The notes under the pieces are model-generated. The model saw only the letters and a list, made by a program, of their open reading frames with translations, had not been told where the DNA came from and searched no databases. Made by a program: the position numbers and the translations under genes. Shown here piece by piece: positions 51,267-60,089 of a DNA stretch of 64,000 nucleotides; positions within the stretch are counted from its first letter, which is position 1, and every line of letters starts with the position of its first letter. The stretch is from positions 62,001 through 126,000 of the forward strand of contig CAZYJR010000003.1 of NCBI GenBank assembly GCA_964647905.1. Reading direction: 5' to 3'. This stretch comes from CAZYJR01 sp964647905. Lineage in GTDB: Bacteria > Desulfobacterota > DSM-4660 > Desulfatiglandales > HGW-15.

Positions 51267-53309
51267 TCATGCCTTTTTGAGGTACGAGGCGGGGTCCAGC
51301 AACTCAGCTCCGTCCAGGGCCTCGAAGAGCGGGGTCAGGTGCTTTTCGTACCGCCGCCAGCGCGCCACGGACTTGGTGTACATGGGCTCCCTGACCTGAT
51401 CGTAACTCGCGGTCTTGGTGTCCCGCTTGGTCTTGTAGAACTCGAGACACCGGTCGTTCCATTCCAGTCCGCAAAAATCCAGGAGCTCTCGCACATGCGG
51501 CTCAGGGTCAGTGGTCAGGTCCTCGTATTGAGAGTCGTGGATCTCCACGGGCAGCACCTCCTTCCAGTGCCGCATGAGCCCTTCGTAGAGCTTGTAGTGG
51601 TGACCGAGATCCGAGAGGTCATAGGCAAAGGTCAGCCCTGCGGCGGTAAAGTTCTGGAAGTAGCATGAAAGACAGGTGTCTCTGGCGTCGCGCTTGCAGT
51701 GGATTAGGGCGGCCTCGGGGAACAGCAGGGCTATGAGCCCTAGGTGCATGAAATTGTGGGGCATCTTGTCCGTCACCCATGAGGCCTGGGAATCCAACTC
51801 CGCTATGTGGTCCAGGTACATCTGCGCGGCCTGGTTGGCCAGGTCTTCGTCCAGGTGATTAAGGCCCATGGGAAAGCCCACTTGCGGGGCGCAGTTCTCT
51901 GCCAGAAAGCGGGCCACGGTCCCCATCTGAGATAGTTCCCCCGCGCCGTAGACGTCCGGGTGGCTTGCCAGGATCTGCTCGGTCAGGCTGGTGCCGGAAC
52001 GGGGCATGCCCACAATGAATATGGGGCGCTTGGACCCTAGCGTGCTGCGAGCCGCCTTGTCGAAAAAATCGCGTGTGAATACGGTGCGTAGCTGCCCGAA
52101 CTGCTTTTCCGCAGCCTCCCGGTGGTATTGGCGCGGCTTGAGCCGGTTGCCCTCGGTATAGACCTCGAAGGCCCGCTCATAATCACCCACGTCGTCAAAC
52201 AGGGTTCCTGCCTGGAAACAGAGCCCCTGGCGAGCCCCCTTGGGCAAATCCTCCTTTGAGAGGGCGTCGCTCAACATATTGGCGGCTTCCTTTTCGGCGC
52301 CGTACTTCCGCGCGATGGAGGTAAAGACATTCAGGGTCCCCAAGGGGTAGTCTCTGTTGTTGGCGATAATAGGCCGGATCAGTTTGTAGGCCTCCTTGAG
52401 CCTCCCCTTGCGCTCCAGTATCGAGGCCTTTTGGGTGATGAAGCCCACGTGGTTGGGAAACCTCTCCAGGGCCCGGCCGACGGTTTCCAGGGCTTCATCC
52501 CATTCGGTGGAGGACATGAGGGCCTGCGAGAGGGCCCTCCAAGCAAGCGGGCTATCCGGATCCAGATTCAATGCCCGACGGGCGCTCTCCAGCCCTCTCT
52601 CGGTGAACCCCGCCTCGACGCTCAATTCGGCCACGCGCAAATGGTATTTGGAATTGCTGGGGTCGCGGTCCACCAGTTGTTGGGCCCATGTTATGGCTTC
52701 CTGCGGGCGGCTCAGGCCCTCGAGCGTATTGGCAAGGGCAAACAGTGTCTCCGCGTCCTTGGGGCCGAGCTTTGTTGCTGCATTTACAATCTCTTCCGCC
52801 TGCCGCTCGTCTCCCATGTGGACCAGGCACTCGGCGAGCAGGGCGAACCCCTTTGGGTCGAACGGGCGCAGCTTGACCGCGCTATCCAGTGGCTCGATCG
52901 CTTCCTCGTGTTTTCCCTGGTGCTTGAGCACGATCCCCAGGTTCAGGAAGGCCTCGTCATACTGTGGATCCAACTCCACGGCGCGGCGGTACCCGGCTTC
53001 GGCCTTCTCATATTCCTTTTGGACGTAATAGGCCGCTGCCAAGTTTGCATGGTAGAGGGCCTGGGAGTCATCCAGCTCCACCGCGGCCTCGATCAACTGC
53101 TGGGCGGCCGGGTAGTTGTCCGCCTGGAGGGCTATGAGCCCCAGGAGATGATAGGCCTCCGCATGGGTGGGATCCTCCTGGAGGATCTCGCGATAGAGGT
53201 CCTCGGCCTTGGGCAGGTTGCCCGCCCTCTGGTAGAGCTTGGCAGTGTCCAGCTTATCCTCCACATTGCGGAAGACGGAATCCTGAGTCGCCTGGCTTAC
53301 CTCTTTCAT
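51267..53309 (-). CDS. TPR-repeat sulfotransferase
   Basis: A 680-residue protein with about ten TPR-type repeats (residues 20-390) and a sulfotransferase domain (about 425-660). The PAPS 5'-phosphosulfate loop is IVGMPRSGTSLTEQIL (PRSGT at 436-440) and the 3'-phosphate region is IHCKRDARDTCLSCY. It would transfer sulfate from PAPS to a hydroxyl or tyrosine of a protein or glycan. TPRs would bind the substrate. The ATG at 53309 follows AGGAG; an earlier ATG (53327) is open. It is the last of three genes upstream of fliC, so flagellin or surface glycans are the likely targets. Inferred. Confidence 0.85.
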   Translation of the reverse strand: MKEVSQATQDSVFRNVEDKLDTAKLYQRAGNLPKAEDLYREILQEDPTHAEAYHLLGLIALQADNYPAAQQLIEAAVELDDSQALYHANLAAAYYVQKEYEKAEAGYRRAVELDPQYDEAFLNLGIVLKHQGKHEEAIEPLDSAVKLRPFDPKGFALLAECLVHMGDERQAEEIVNAATKLGPKDAETLFALANTLEGLSRPQEAITWAQQLVDRDPSNSKYHLRVAELSVEAGFTERGLESARRALNLDPDSPLAWRALSQALMSSTEWDEALETVGRALERFPNHVGFITQKASILERKGRLKEAYKLIRPIIANNRDYPLGTLNVFTSIARKYGAEKEAANMLSDALSKEDLPKGARQGLCFQAGTLFDDVGDYERAFEVYTEGNRLKPRQYHREAAEKQFGQLRTVFTRDFFDKAARSTLGSKRPIFIVGMPRSGTSLTEQILASHPDVYGAGELSQMGTVARFLAENCAPQVGFPMGLNHLDEDLANQAAQMYLDHIAELDSQASWVTDKMPHNFMHLGLIALLFPEAALIHCKRDARDTCLSCYFQNFTAAGLTFAYDLSDLGHHYKLYEGLMRHWKEVLPVEIHDSQYEDLTTDPEPHVRELLDFCGLEWNDRCLEFYKTKRDTKTASYDQVREPMYTKSVARWRRYEKHLTPLFEALDGAELLDPASYLKKA

Positions 53310-53351
53310 TGGGTTTTCTCCTTTCAAAGCTTATAAGTGGGGCATCCGTCT

Positions 53352-54938
53352 CTATGGGATCAAGATGCCCAGGCGGACAAGGTTGGTCATCTTGTCCCCG
53401 TTGATCATCCCTTGGACTACGCTCTCCAGCTTATTCTCGGGGATCTCATCCGATGCAGGCGATGGGCCCGGGCCGCTTGTCAGTGACTCTTTTTCCAGAA
53501 AGTCCCCGACGTATACCACGGGATCCTTCACGGAGGCCGCACACAGGGCCTTGAGGACCAGAGCCTCCAAGGGGCGGAGAGGGATGCTAGCCTCGCCGGT
53601 GAGCTCGGAAAAGAGCTCCACCCGCCTCCAGTGATTGACCGCTCGTTCCAGTATAAGGGCATTGGCCTTGTGGGCGATTCGACGGGAGTCCGAGGGCTCC
53701 GCTCTTTGTATTTCCCGGCTGGTGCATATGAAGCAGGCGTTTGTTGCAAGCAACCGGTTGGCATGCCGGAGGAGATCACCGTTTGTCTCGATGTTGGCTC
53801 CGGCATTCCCCTCTCCCAGGTTCATCGGCCCTGCATTCGGGGCGGACAAGATGTGCTCGTACGGCGTGCCGCCTACGGGGAGCTCCATCCTTCTCCCGGC
53901 TTTGGAGATCCCGAGCCTTGAGAGAGGCTCAAGGCGGCGGCGCAGAAAATAGACCCGCTTTGAAAGAAACTCGCCCGCACGTGCCTGGTCGGGCCGTCCT
54001 TTGACGAATACGTCGAAGCGGTTGTGGGTGTTCAGCATGAAGTCCTTTACGAGCTCCCTGAGGATCGCATCCTCCATGCCGGAGAGGGAGTTTTGGAGGA
54101 GTGGCGGGAGACAGAGCATGGGGTCGTTCTGCTGGAAATTGGAGCTAGCCGCGTAGACCAGGCCGGCTTGTTTCATTTCCTTTACCAGATCGGTGAAATA
54201 AAGCGGCCGCCAACTGTCGCTAAGGGCGTGATGGACAAGGTTCTTGGATGTGCTACCGAGCTTCCTTTCGGAAGCGAACTTCTTCACCAAGGCGGCGGCC
54301 GGGGGATGCTTTTTGAAGTAGGCCGCTTCGTTGTGGAGGAGCTGCTCCAGGTATCCCAGTCCGTAGTCCACCCGCTCAAAAGGGTCTTCCAGGCCCCGGC
54401 TGAGCTCCCGGACCAGGTGCCACACAGGGGCGATCGAGGCCTTGCCCGGCATGGTCATGTTCTGGACGTAGAAGAGGCCCCCTTCGGCAAGCGTGCTTCG
54501 GAGGAACTCCAGTACGGATGCTATGACCTCGGGGTGGAGCCAGGAGTAGATGCCGTTCATGGCGACATATTGGGCCGAAGACAGACCCAGGTTGGGGAGC
54601 TCCCGGAAGTCGCTCTCGATGTAGCGGGCATTCTTGAGGCCGGCCTGTTCAGCAAATCCCCTGGCCTCTTCTATATGCTGGTGATTAAAGTCGACTCCCA
54701 GGAACATTGCATGCGGGTTGGCCGCCGCCAAGGTATTCAGCGTAGTGCCGTTGCCGCAGCCCAAATCCATGTAAGTAAAGGGCTCCTTGGGGTCGGGGGG
54801 GGAGAACCCGCCGACCGCAGCTACACAGGACAAGCGGATGGGAGACTGGTGGACCACATAGCCGGACGGGAATTCCACATCCTGCACATAGTAGTTTTCT
54901 TCTTGATATGTTTGCGGATCGGCGATCACTTCCGGCAC
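53352..54938 (-). CDS. class I SAM methyltransferase with C-terminal regulatory domain (1)
   Basis: A 528-residue protein. The N-terminal half has the class I motif YMDLGCGNGTTLNTLAAANP with D-x-GxG and FLGVDFNHQHIEEARGFAEQAGL. The C-terminal half corresponds to the methyltransferase-regulatory domain (MethyTransf_Reg type), with RLKHH-like helices and segments such as RHANRLLATNACFICTSREIQ. The substrate is unknown. It is paralogous to the next gene upstream and lies 42 nt before the TPR-sulfotransferase start, so all three are probably one operon beside fliC. Confidence 0.82.
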   Translation of the reverse strand: MPEVIADPQTYQEENYYVQDVEFPSGYVVHQSPIRLSCVAAVGGFSPPDPKEPFTYMDLGCGNGTTLNTLAAANPHAMFLGVDFNHQHIEEARGFAEQAGLKNARYIESDFRELPNLGLSSAQYVAMNGIYSWLHPEVIASVLEFLRSTLAEGGLFYVQNMTMPGKASIAPVWHLVRELSRGLEDPFERVDYGLGYLEQLLHNEAAYFKKHPPAAALVKKFASERKLGSTSKNLVHHALSDSWRPLYFTDLVKEMKQAGLVYAASSNFQQNDPMLCLPPLLQNSLSGMEDAILRELVKDFMLNTHNRFDVFVKGRPDQARAGEFLSKRVYFLRRRLEPLSRLGISKAGRRMELPVGGTPYEHILSAPNAGPMNLGEGNAGANIETNGDLLRHANRLLATNACFICTSREIQRAEPSDSRRIAHKANALILERAVNHWRRVELFSELTGEASIPLRPLEALVLKALCAASVKDPVVYVGDFLEKESLTSGPGPSPASDEIPENKLESVVQGMINGDKMTNLVRLGILIP

Positions 54939-54965
54939 CTTTTAGGGGGAATGGCTTGTCGCATA

Positions 54966-56498
54966 TCAAAGGACCCCCAGTGATGCGTACAGGGGATGCT
55001 TGTCCCTTTCAAACTCGTCCAGGAGCTCGTGAAGCCTGTTGCGGGCGTGGTCCTCATCCTGGATCAGTTTGCCGTCTTCCCCGGTAAGGGTCCTATTGTG
55101 GCTCTTCAAAACGCTCATCACCCCTGAAAGCAGGTCCTCATCGATTCGCTCGATGCCGTCTTTGAGGGCTATGTAGGCTTGCTCAAAGAGCGGAAGGGGC
55201 AGTGCTACCCCGCGGTTCGTCCCCATTGCTTTCACCTCTTCCCCGTCAAGGCATTTCCTGGCCAGCACTGTGTTCAGGGTCTTGATCTCCTCTGTGCGCT
55301 TCGAGGGCTCGGCCATGGGCTTGACTTGGTTAGTGGCGAGCAGGGGCAGGAGGGCCATCCGAATGATATCCTCGCCTGAGTGCCGGGATTCATGCTCGAT
55401 ATCCCCCATTCGCTTCGGGCCCTGTTTGAGGCTCTCAACTGTCTCCCAAAACACCGGGCGGTCCAGAGAGACTCGGCCTGACGGTATCACCAGCTCCGGG
55501 TGAACCTTTTCGGCCGGGCGGATGAAGCCGAAGCAGGCATTCCGCCATGCGTCCAGCCGCTCCTCCCTGGACATGGTCTTCAATTCGGAGCAATAGACGT
55601 CCCTCCTAAAGGCCGTGTTGCGGTAGAAGTCGGCCACTTGTTCTCGGATCAGGGGGTCCTTGAAGGTATTGAGGTGGCTCAGCATCGGCATGGTGAACCT
55701 GTATTCATCCACATTGTCCCGAAAAGAGGTGGATCCCACGAAACTCAAGCCGAGCTCCCCGTACCTCCGGGCGAGTTGGATGAAGTAATGAGAGCGCCAA
55801 TGCTCGTGCAAATACTCGTGGACCAGGTAATTGACAGGCTGATTGGCAAGCTTTTGTGTGGCCCGAGCCAAACGGGCGTTCTGGGTGAATACGTCCGCCT
55901 TCCGCTTGAATAGCTCGAGGACATGCTCCAGGGACTCTCTCGCCCTTTCCTCGAGCGGCAGCTCGTTCGACGAGAGTCCCTCGAAGAACGTTAGCATCCA
56001 ACGAAGGGGATCGAGCTGGTTCTTCCCCGGCATAGCGTTGTAATCCACGAACACCCTGCCGCCGGGCCGCAAGAAGGCCTTGATGAATTCCCCGATCTGC
56101 TCCTCGACATTTTCGCTTACCCAAGATAGGACGCCATGGAGGACGATCCAGTCGAACGGACCGAGGTCCTCTTCCAATGCGTTTTGAAACGAGCCTTCCA
56201 GGAAGCGTACATTGTCTGCCCCGGCCTCAACGGCGAGCTCCCGGGCTGAAGCTATATGCGTGGGGTTCAGGTCGATTCCCAGATAGTCGGTATCCGGGTC
56301 CATGACCGCCAGGAGAACGGTGGTATAGCCGTGCCCGCAGCCCAGCTCGCAGTATCTCTTACGGTCGTTGTTTTCCCGGGGGACGGCAACGCCCCGCTGG
56401 GTGAGAACGAAGTCGATCTCAAGGGGGCTTAGCTTGGGTGTGATGGATTTAGTGTAGTCCAAATCAAGGACATAGCCTTCGTGTCTCTCTGCGGTCAT
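54966..56498 (-). CDS. class I SAM methyltransferase with C-terminal regulatory domain (2)
   Basis: A 510-residue paralogue of the protein encoded just downstream. SAM-binding motifs are YCELGCGHGYTTVLLAVMDP and YLGIDLNPTHIASARELAVEAGADNVRFLEG in segments, then the catalytic region FDWIVLHGVLSWVSENVEEQIG. The C-terminal regulatory-like domain carries long helices. It is the first gene of the modification operon, 34 nt downstream of a sigma-54 promoter. RBS CAGGGAGG, ATG 56498. The substrate, possibly flagellin or a surface glycan, is inferred from location only. Confidence 0.82.
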   Translation of the reverse strand: MTAERHEGYVLDLDYTKSITPKLSPLEIDFVLTQRGVAVPRENNDRKRYCELGCGHGYTTVLLAVMDPDTDYLGIDLNPTHIASARELAVEAGADNVRFLEGSFQNALEEDLGPFDWIVLHGVLSWVSENVEEQIGEFIKAFLRPGGRVFVDYNAMPGKNQLDPLRWMLTFFEGLSSNELPLEERARESLEHVLELFKRKADVFTQNARLARATQKLANQPVNYLVHEYLHEHWRSHYFIQLARRYGELGLSFVGSTSFRDNVDEYRFTMPMLSHLNTFKDPLIREQVADFYRNTAFRRDVYCSELKTMSREERLDAWRNACFGFIRPAEKVHPELVIPSGRVSLDRPVFWETVESLKQGPKRMGDIEHESRHSGEDIIRMALLPLLATNQVKPMAEPSKRTEEIKTLNTVLARKCLDGEEVKAMGTNRGVALPLPLFEQAYIALKDGIERIDEDLLSGVMSVLKSHNRTLTGEDGKLIQDEDHARNRLHELLDEFERDKHPLYASLGVL

Positions 56499-56530
56499 GG
56501 CAAGCCTCCCTGCTTTTTACCGGAGTTTGT

Positions 56531-56546
56531 AGCAAGATCGATGCCA
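56531..56546 (-). promoter_or_regulatory. sigma-54 promoter of the methyltransferase/sulfotransferase operon
   Basis: On the minus strand TTGGCATCGATCTTGCT has GG (56545 to 56544) and GC (56533 to 56532) separated by exactly 10 nt, and TGGCA and TTGC match the consensus TGGCAC-N5-TTGC closely. The -12 element is 33 nt upstream of the ATG at 56498. Flagellar middle genes are commonly sigma-54 dependent. Confidence 0.7.
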
Positions 56547-56781
56547 ACAGGCTCTATGTGTTTTTCTTCAAGGATCATGATAGGATCGGATTGGATGCGA
56601 GGGGCGGGGACCAAGAGGGGATCGGGGCGTGTTGGGGTTTTGACGGAGAGACGGGAGCCGGCTTTCTCCCTAAGGCATAGGAGCGGCAGGTCCCGGGGTC
56701 CGCTGAGAGAGTGAAAAAACATACGCCGCCCCCTGGGCGGTGGTGCGCACCCAGAGGGCTTTGGGTTTGCTTAGGCCGCCC

Positions 56782-57039
56782 TTAATCCAGGAACGCCCTC
56801 AGCAGGTCTGCCACCTCATCCACGTCCTCCACGCGGTTCTGCGCCGCGGCTTGATTGGCTTGGATCAGGTCCCTCGTGGACTCTCGGATCTCGACGGTGT
56901 CGCCCGATACTCGGGGTTGGCCGCCTACCGAGTCTCCTGATTCCCTAACCTTTTCCTCCACCTTGGGCGCACCCGTCTGGTCCGTCCGGGTGTTCCAAAC
57001 CCCGGAATAAGGACTGGGATGGGTATAAATCGCATTCAT
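56782..57039 (-). CDS. small protein of unknown function
   Basis: 85 residues: MNAIYTHPSPYSGVWNTRTD, a central polar stretch, and a helical end (DLIQANQAAAQNRVEDVDEVADLLRAFLD). No known motif is recognised. The position between the surface modification operon and flaG and the general pattern (disordered N-terminus, short helix at the end) suggest a flagella-associated protein, but this is a guess. The ATG at 57039 has no clear ribosome-binding site immediately upstream (GGCGAGGC). Confidence 0.5.
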   Translation of the reverse strand: MNAIYTHPSPYSGVWNTRTDQTGAPKVEEKVRESGDSVGGQPRVSGDTVEIRESTRDLIQANQAAAQNRVEDVDEVADLLRAFLD

Positions 57040-57384
57040 GGCTGCCTCGCCGAATCGGCCTCATATTAACGGTCAACCGGTCATGAGACTTCCGTTTTTC
57101 TCCCGCCGGTCTTCGTGCATCTCCTTAATCGGCCGTTGCTCCAGAAAACTTGAGACTTTTTTGCAGGTGCCGGCCGTTTTGCGGGGCGCTCTCTCAGGGG
57201 GGGTGGATCTTGAAGCTGGAGCTGGTGGTCTTGCATTTTTCTTCAAGTGCGAAGGCACTGATGCCGATGTTCGTACTGAAGCCTGTGTGGTGTCTCTCTT
57301 GCGGGTGCAATATATGCGACATCTCCCAGGGCCGTCCTCGCAGGGAGGCGGGGACGTTTCAGGAAAGAGAGGTGAAATGTCGAC
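57040..57384. other. 345-base intergenic region between divergent genes
   Basis: Between the small minus-strand gene (57039) and flaG (57385) I see no gene with family-like content. The minus-strand half has a GCCGATTC, similar to a sigma-28 -10 box, but without a -35 box at 11 nt. The plus-strand half has a purine-rich ribosome-binding stretch AGGAAAGAGAGG just before flaG. No palindrome or repeat stands out. Confidence 0.6.
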
Positions 57385-57774
57385 ATGGACCCTATTAACA
57401 GCTTAAGATTTCAGGAAAATCAGGTGATGGAGGCGGACAGGCCGTCCAATGTGCCTGGTGCCGTGAAGTCTGAGAAGGGCGAGAAGATTCACAAGAAGGT
57501 GCCCGAGACCGGAACCGATCAAGGCACGATTGTTCGAGATTCGGTGAAGACCAGAGAGAAAATGGAGCGCATTGCAGAGGCGTTGGACAACTATGTGAAG
57601 TCGATACAGCACGATCTGGACATCAAGGTGGACGAGGAGACAGGAAGATTCCTGGTCAAGGTCATCTCGCATGAGAGCGGGGAGGTGATCCGGGAGATCC
57701 CGCCGGAAGAGCTCCTGAAGCTGGCCGCCAAGATGGAGGAGATGGCGGGCGTCCTTTTCAACAAGAGCGTGTGA
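57385..57774 (+). CDS. flaG: FlaG-family flagellar protein
   Basis: A 129-residue protein with the FlaG domain: VKSIQHDLDIKVDEETGRFLVKVISHESGEVIREIPPEELLKLAAKMEE in segments, preceded by a polar N-terminus. FlaG influences filament length. The family motif (IREIPPEE) is intact. The ATG at 57385 follows GAGAGGTG by 10 nt; an alternative ATG at 57377 is in another frame. It begins a plus-strand signalling run. Confidence 0.9.
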   Translation: MDPINSLRFQENQVMEADRPSNVPGAVKSEKGEKIHKKVPETGTDQGTIVRDSVKTREKMERIAEALDNYVKSIQHDLDIKVDEETGRFLVKVISHESGEVIREIPPEELLKLAAKMEEMAGVLFNKSV

Positions 57775-57787
57775 TAACGGCCGAGTC

Positions 57788-58456
57788 ATGGAGCTCGATG
57801 TCTTCATCGTTGACGACGACCGCAGGCTCTTGTCCGTCCTGAAGGGGCTGCTGGGGGAGGAAGGCCACCGGGTGACCGCCTCCATGGACGGGCTGGACGC
57901 CGTGGAGACGTGCGAGGAGACTTACTTTGACCTGGTCATCACCGACCTGATGCTCCCCGGGGCGAGCGGCATCGAGGTGCTCAAGGCCTGCAAAAGGGCC
58001 CACCCGGAGACCCTGGTGGTGCTGATCACGGGTTTTGCGTCCCTGGAGACCGCCATACAGGCCATCAGGGAGGGCGCTTACGACTACATTACCAAGCCCT
58101 TCAAGATGGAGGAGATGAAGATAGTCGTCCGGAACGCGGCCGAGCACATAAGACTGATAAAGGAGAACAAGCGCCTCATAGGGGAGCTCCACGAGGCCTA
58201 CGAGCAGATAAGGATGGTCAAACAGATCATGGGACCAGGGGACCGGGAAGAGGAACCCGGCGCAGAGGCCCGGGAGAACCCCTTGATAGCGGGCAGCATG
58301 CTGCCCCACTCTTACGTCGAGAACCTCCCCGGAGGGAGGCCCGCTTTTCTCTCCGATCTGGAGAGGATCTCCTCGCTGAGGGAAAAGGGCTTCCTCTCGG
58401 AGGAAGAGTTCAGGATATGCAAGGCCAGGCTGCTCCAAGACAACAGGACGAGCTGA
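57788..58456 (+). CDS. response regulator with C-terminal SHOCT-like domain
   Basis: 222 residues. The receiver domain spans residues 1-125 with the acid pocket IVDDDRR and the phosphoryl acceptor D53 (LVITDLMLPG), T in LITGFAS and K in ITKPFKM. After a linker with a coiled segment it ends in LERISSLREKGFLSEEEFRICKARLL, a short SHOCT-type helical hairpin. There is no DNA-binding domain, so it probably works through protein contacts. It lies 13 nt after flaG and overlaps the next gene, suggesting a single transcript. Confidence 0.88.
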   Translation: MELDVFIVDDDRRLLSVLKGLLGEEGHRVTASMDGLDAVETCEETYFDLVITDLMLPGASGIEVLKACKRAHPETLVVLITGFASLETAIQAIREGAYDYITKPFKMEEMKIVVRNAAEHIRLIKENKRLIGELHEAYEQIRMVKQIMGPGDREEEPGAEARENPLIAGSMLPHSYVENLPGGRPAFLSDLERISSLREKGFLSEEEFRICKARLLQDNRTS

Positions 58457-59970
58457 ACAGGGGGGAGATCGGGGACCTTAGGATCCTGGTGGTGGACGAC
58501 GAGGAGACCATCCGCGAGACCCTTCAGATGTACTTCCGGCACCTGGGAGCGGCCCGGACCGATGCGGTCCATGACGGGCCCTCCGCCTTGGAGCGGCTGG
58601 AGAACTCATCCTATGATTACATGTTCCTGGACCTCATGCTGCCCGGCATGAGCGGCATGGACGTGCTGAGAGAGCTCCGGGAGCGGCAAATCGTCATAAA
58701 CGTCATAATCATGACGGGCTACCCTTCGATGGAAGTGGCCGTGGAGGCCATGCACAACGGGGCCTCTGATTTTCTCATAAAGCCATTCGGGTTCCAGGAC
58801 ATAAAGATCACCCTGAACCGGATCCAGCGCGTCCGCCACTTGATGAAGAGGAACTGGGAGCTCCAGCAGGAGCTGGACAAGAAGAGGGAGGTGGAGGAGC
58901 TCAACCGCCGGCTCCAGAGATACATCAAGCACCAGACACTCCTCTACAACATCATTGACTCGCTCTCCAAGATCAGCCGCTCAGAGGACCTTTACCAGTA
59001 CATGATACAAAAGGCGGTGGAATCCAGCGGGGCCTCCAAGGCCTGCTTCTTGTTTTACGACCCGTCCACGGATTCTTTGATGGCCCTGGCCCAGCAGGGG
59101 CTCCCGGGCATAAGGCCCGGCACGGTGACCGGGCTGGTAAGGGATGAGAGCGGCCGGCCCGTGCTGGATCCAGCGTTTCTGGAGCGCCACTTTCACTCGG
59201 AAAACGGGAGGCCGGTGCACCTGGAGAGCGAGAGCGATCTGGGCCGCATGGTGGGCGTGCCCTTCAAGATCCGAAACGAGCCCTTCGGCATACTGCTGGT
59301 GGCGGACAAGAAGGAGGACGCACGGGGCTTTGACAGCGAGGACCGGTTCATCTTGAACTTCTTGGCGGAGAAGACCGCGCTCAACGTGGAGAACATGGCC
59401 CTCTACGACAACCTCAAGCAGAGCTTCATCGCCACCCTGCTCTCCCTGGTGGGGGCGCTCGAGGCAAAGGACGCCTATACGCAGCAGCACTCCAAGCGGG
59501 TGACCGAGTACTCGCTCAGGATTGCCGAGCACATGGGCTGCTCCCAGGAGGAGATGGAAAAGCTCGAGTCCACCGGACCCCTGCACGACGTGGGCAAGAT
59601 CGGAATCAAGGACAATGTGCTGAACAAGCCCGGCCCATTGACCGATGATGAGTTCGATATGATCCGGGCCCACCCCTTGATAGGGGTCAACATAGTCTCG
59701 CCGCTGGGCCTGGCCGAGGAGGAGCTGGGAATAGTCAGGAACCACCACGAGCGCTGGGACGGAAACGGCTATCCCGACGGGCTCAAGAGAGAAGGCATCC
59801 CTTTTCTGGCCCGCATACTGGCGGTCGCGGACGCCTTTGACGCCATGAGCTCGGACCGGGCTTACAGGAGCGCCCTCCCCGCCTCGCTCTGCTTGGAGGA
59901 GCTGCGGAGGAACTCCGGGAGTCAGTTCGACCCGGAGGTGGTAACGGCAGCCCTCCGTGTCTTCTCCTGA
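58417..59970 (+). CDS. response regulator with GAF and HD-GYP domains (cyclic-di-GMP phosphodiesterase)
   Basis: 517 residues. The receiver domain has LRILVVDDEET and the phosphoacceptor D72 (MFLDLMLPG). A coiled linker precedes a GAF-like domain (about 185-330), and the C-terminal HD-GYP domain has LHDVGKIGIKD, RAHPLIGVNIV and NHHERWDGNGYP, then FDAMSSDRAYR. Such proteins hydrolyse cyclic-di-GMP. The ATG at 58417 gives a 40-base overlap with the previous gene; no better start was seen before the conserved receiver start. It probably forms a two-gene unit with the preceding regulator. Confidence 0.92.
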   Translation: MQGQAAPRQQDELNRGEIGDLRILVVDDEETIRETLQMYFRHLGAARTDAVHDGPSALERLENSSYDYMFLDLMLPGMSGMDVLRELRERQIVINVIIMTGYPSMEVAVEAMHNGASDFLIKPFGFQDIKITLNRIQRVRHLMKRNWELQQELDKKREVEELNRRLQRYIKHQTLLYNIIDSLSKISRSEDLYQYMIQKAVESSGASKACFLFYDPSTDSLMALAQQGLPGIRPGTVTGLVRDESGRPVLDPAFLERHFHSENGRPVHLESESDLGRMVGVPFKIRNEPFGILLVADKKEDARGFDSEDRFILNFLAEKTALNVENMALYDNLKQSFIATLLSLVGALEAKDAYTQQHSKRVTEYSLRIAEHMGCSQEEMEKLESTGPLHDVGKIGIKDNVLNKPGPLTDDEFDMIRAHPLIGVNIVSPLGLAEEELGIVRNHHERWDGNGYPDGLKREGIPFLARILAVADAFDAMSSDRAYRSALPASLCLEELRRNSGSQFDPEVVTAALRVFS

Positions 59971-59998
59971 GCCACCCCCTCTTTCACGGATTGAAAAA

Positions 59999-60014
59999 CG
60001 GCACGAATTGTGCT
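59999..60014 (+). promoter_or_regulatory. candidate sigma-54 promoter of the PilZ gene
   Basis: CGGCACGAATTGTGCT has GG (60000-60001) and GC (60012-60013) exactly 10 nt apart, and GGCACG matches the -24 consensus. The -12 half is GTGC rather than TTGC. It is 76 nt upstream of the PilZ gene's ATG at 60090. Confidence 0.5.
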
Positions 60015-60089
60015 TCTCCTTGACTGGTGTACCCGGGACCTGATTTGAGCGTCTCGAGGTCTCCATTCGGGAAGGAAGGAGGCGTCGTC

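Noticed and set aside
57150..57398. Two overlapping plus-strand open frames between the small minus gene and flaG
   Set aside because: They overlap each other in different frames, have no motif and no good ribosome-binding site.
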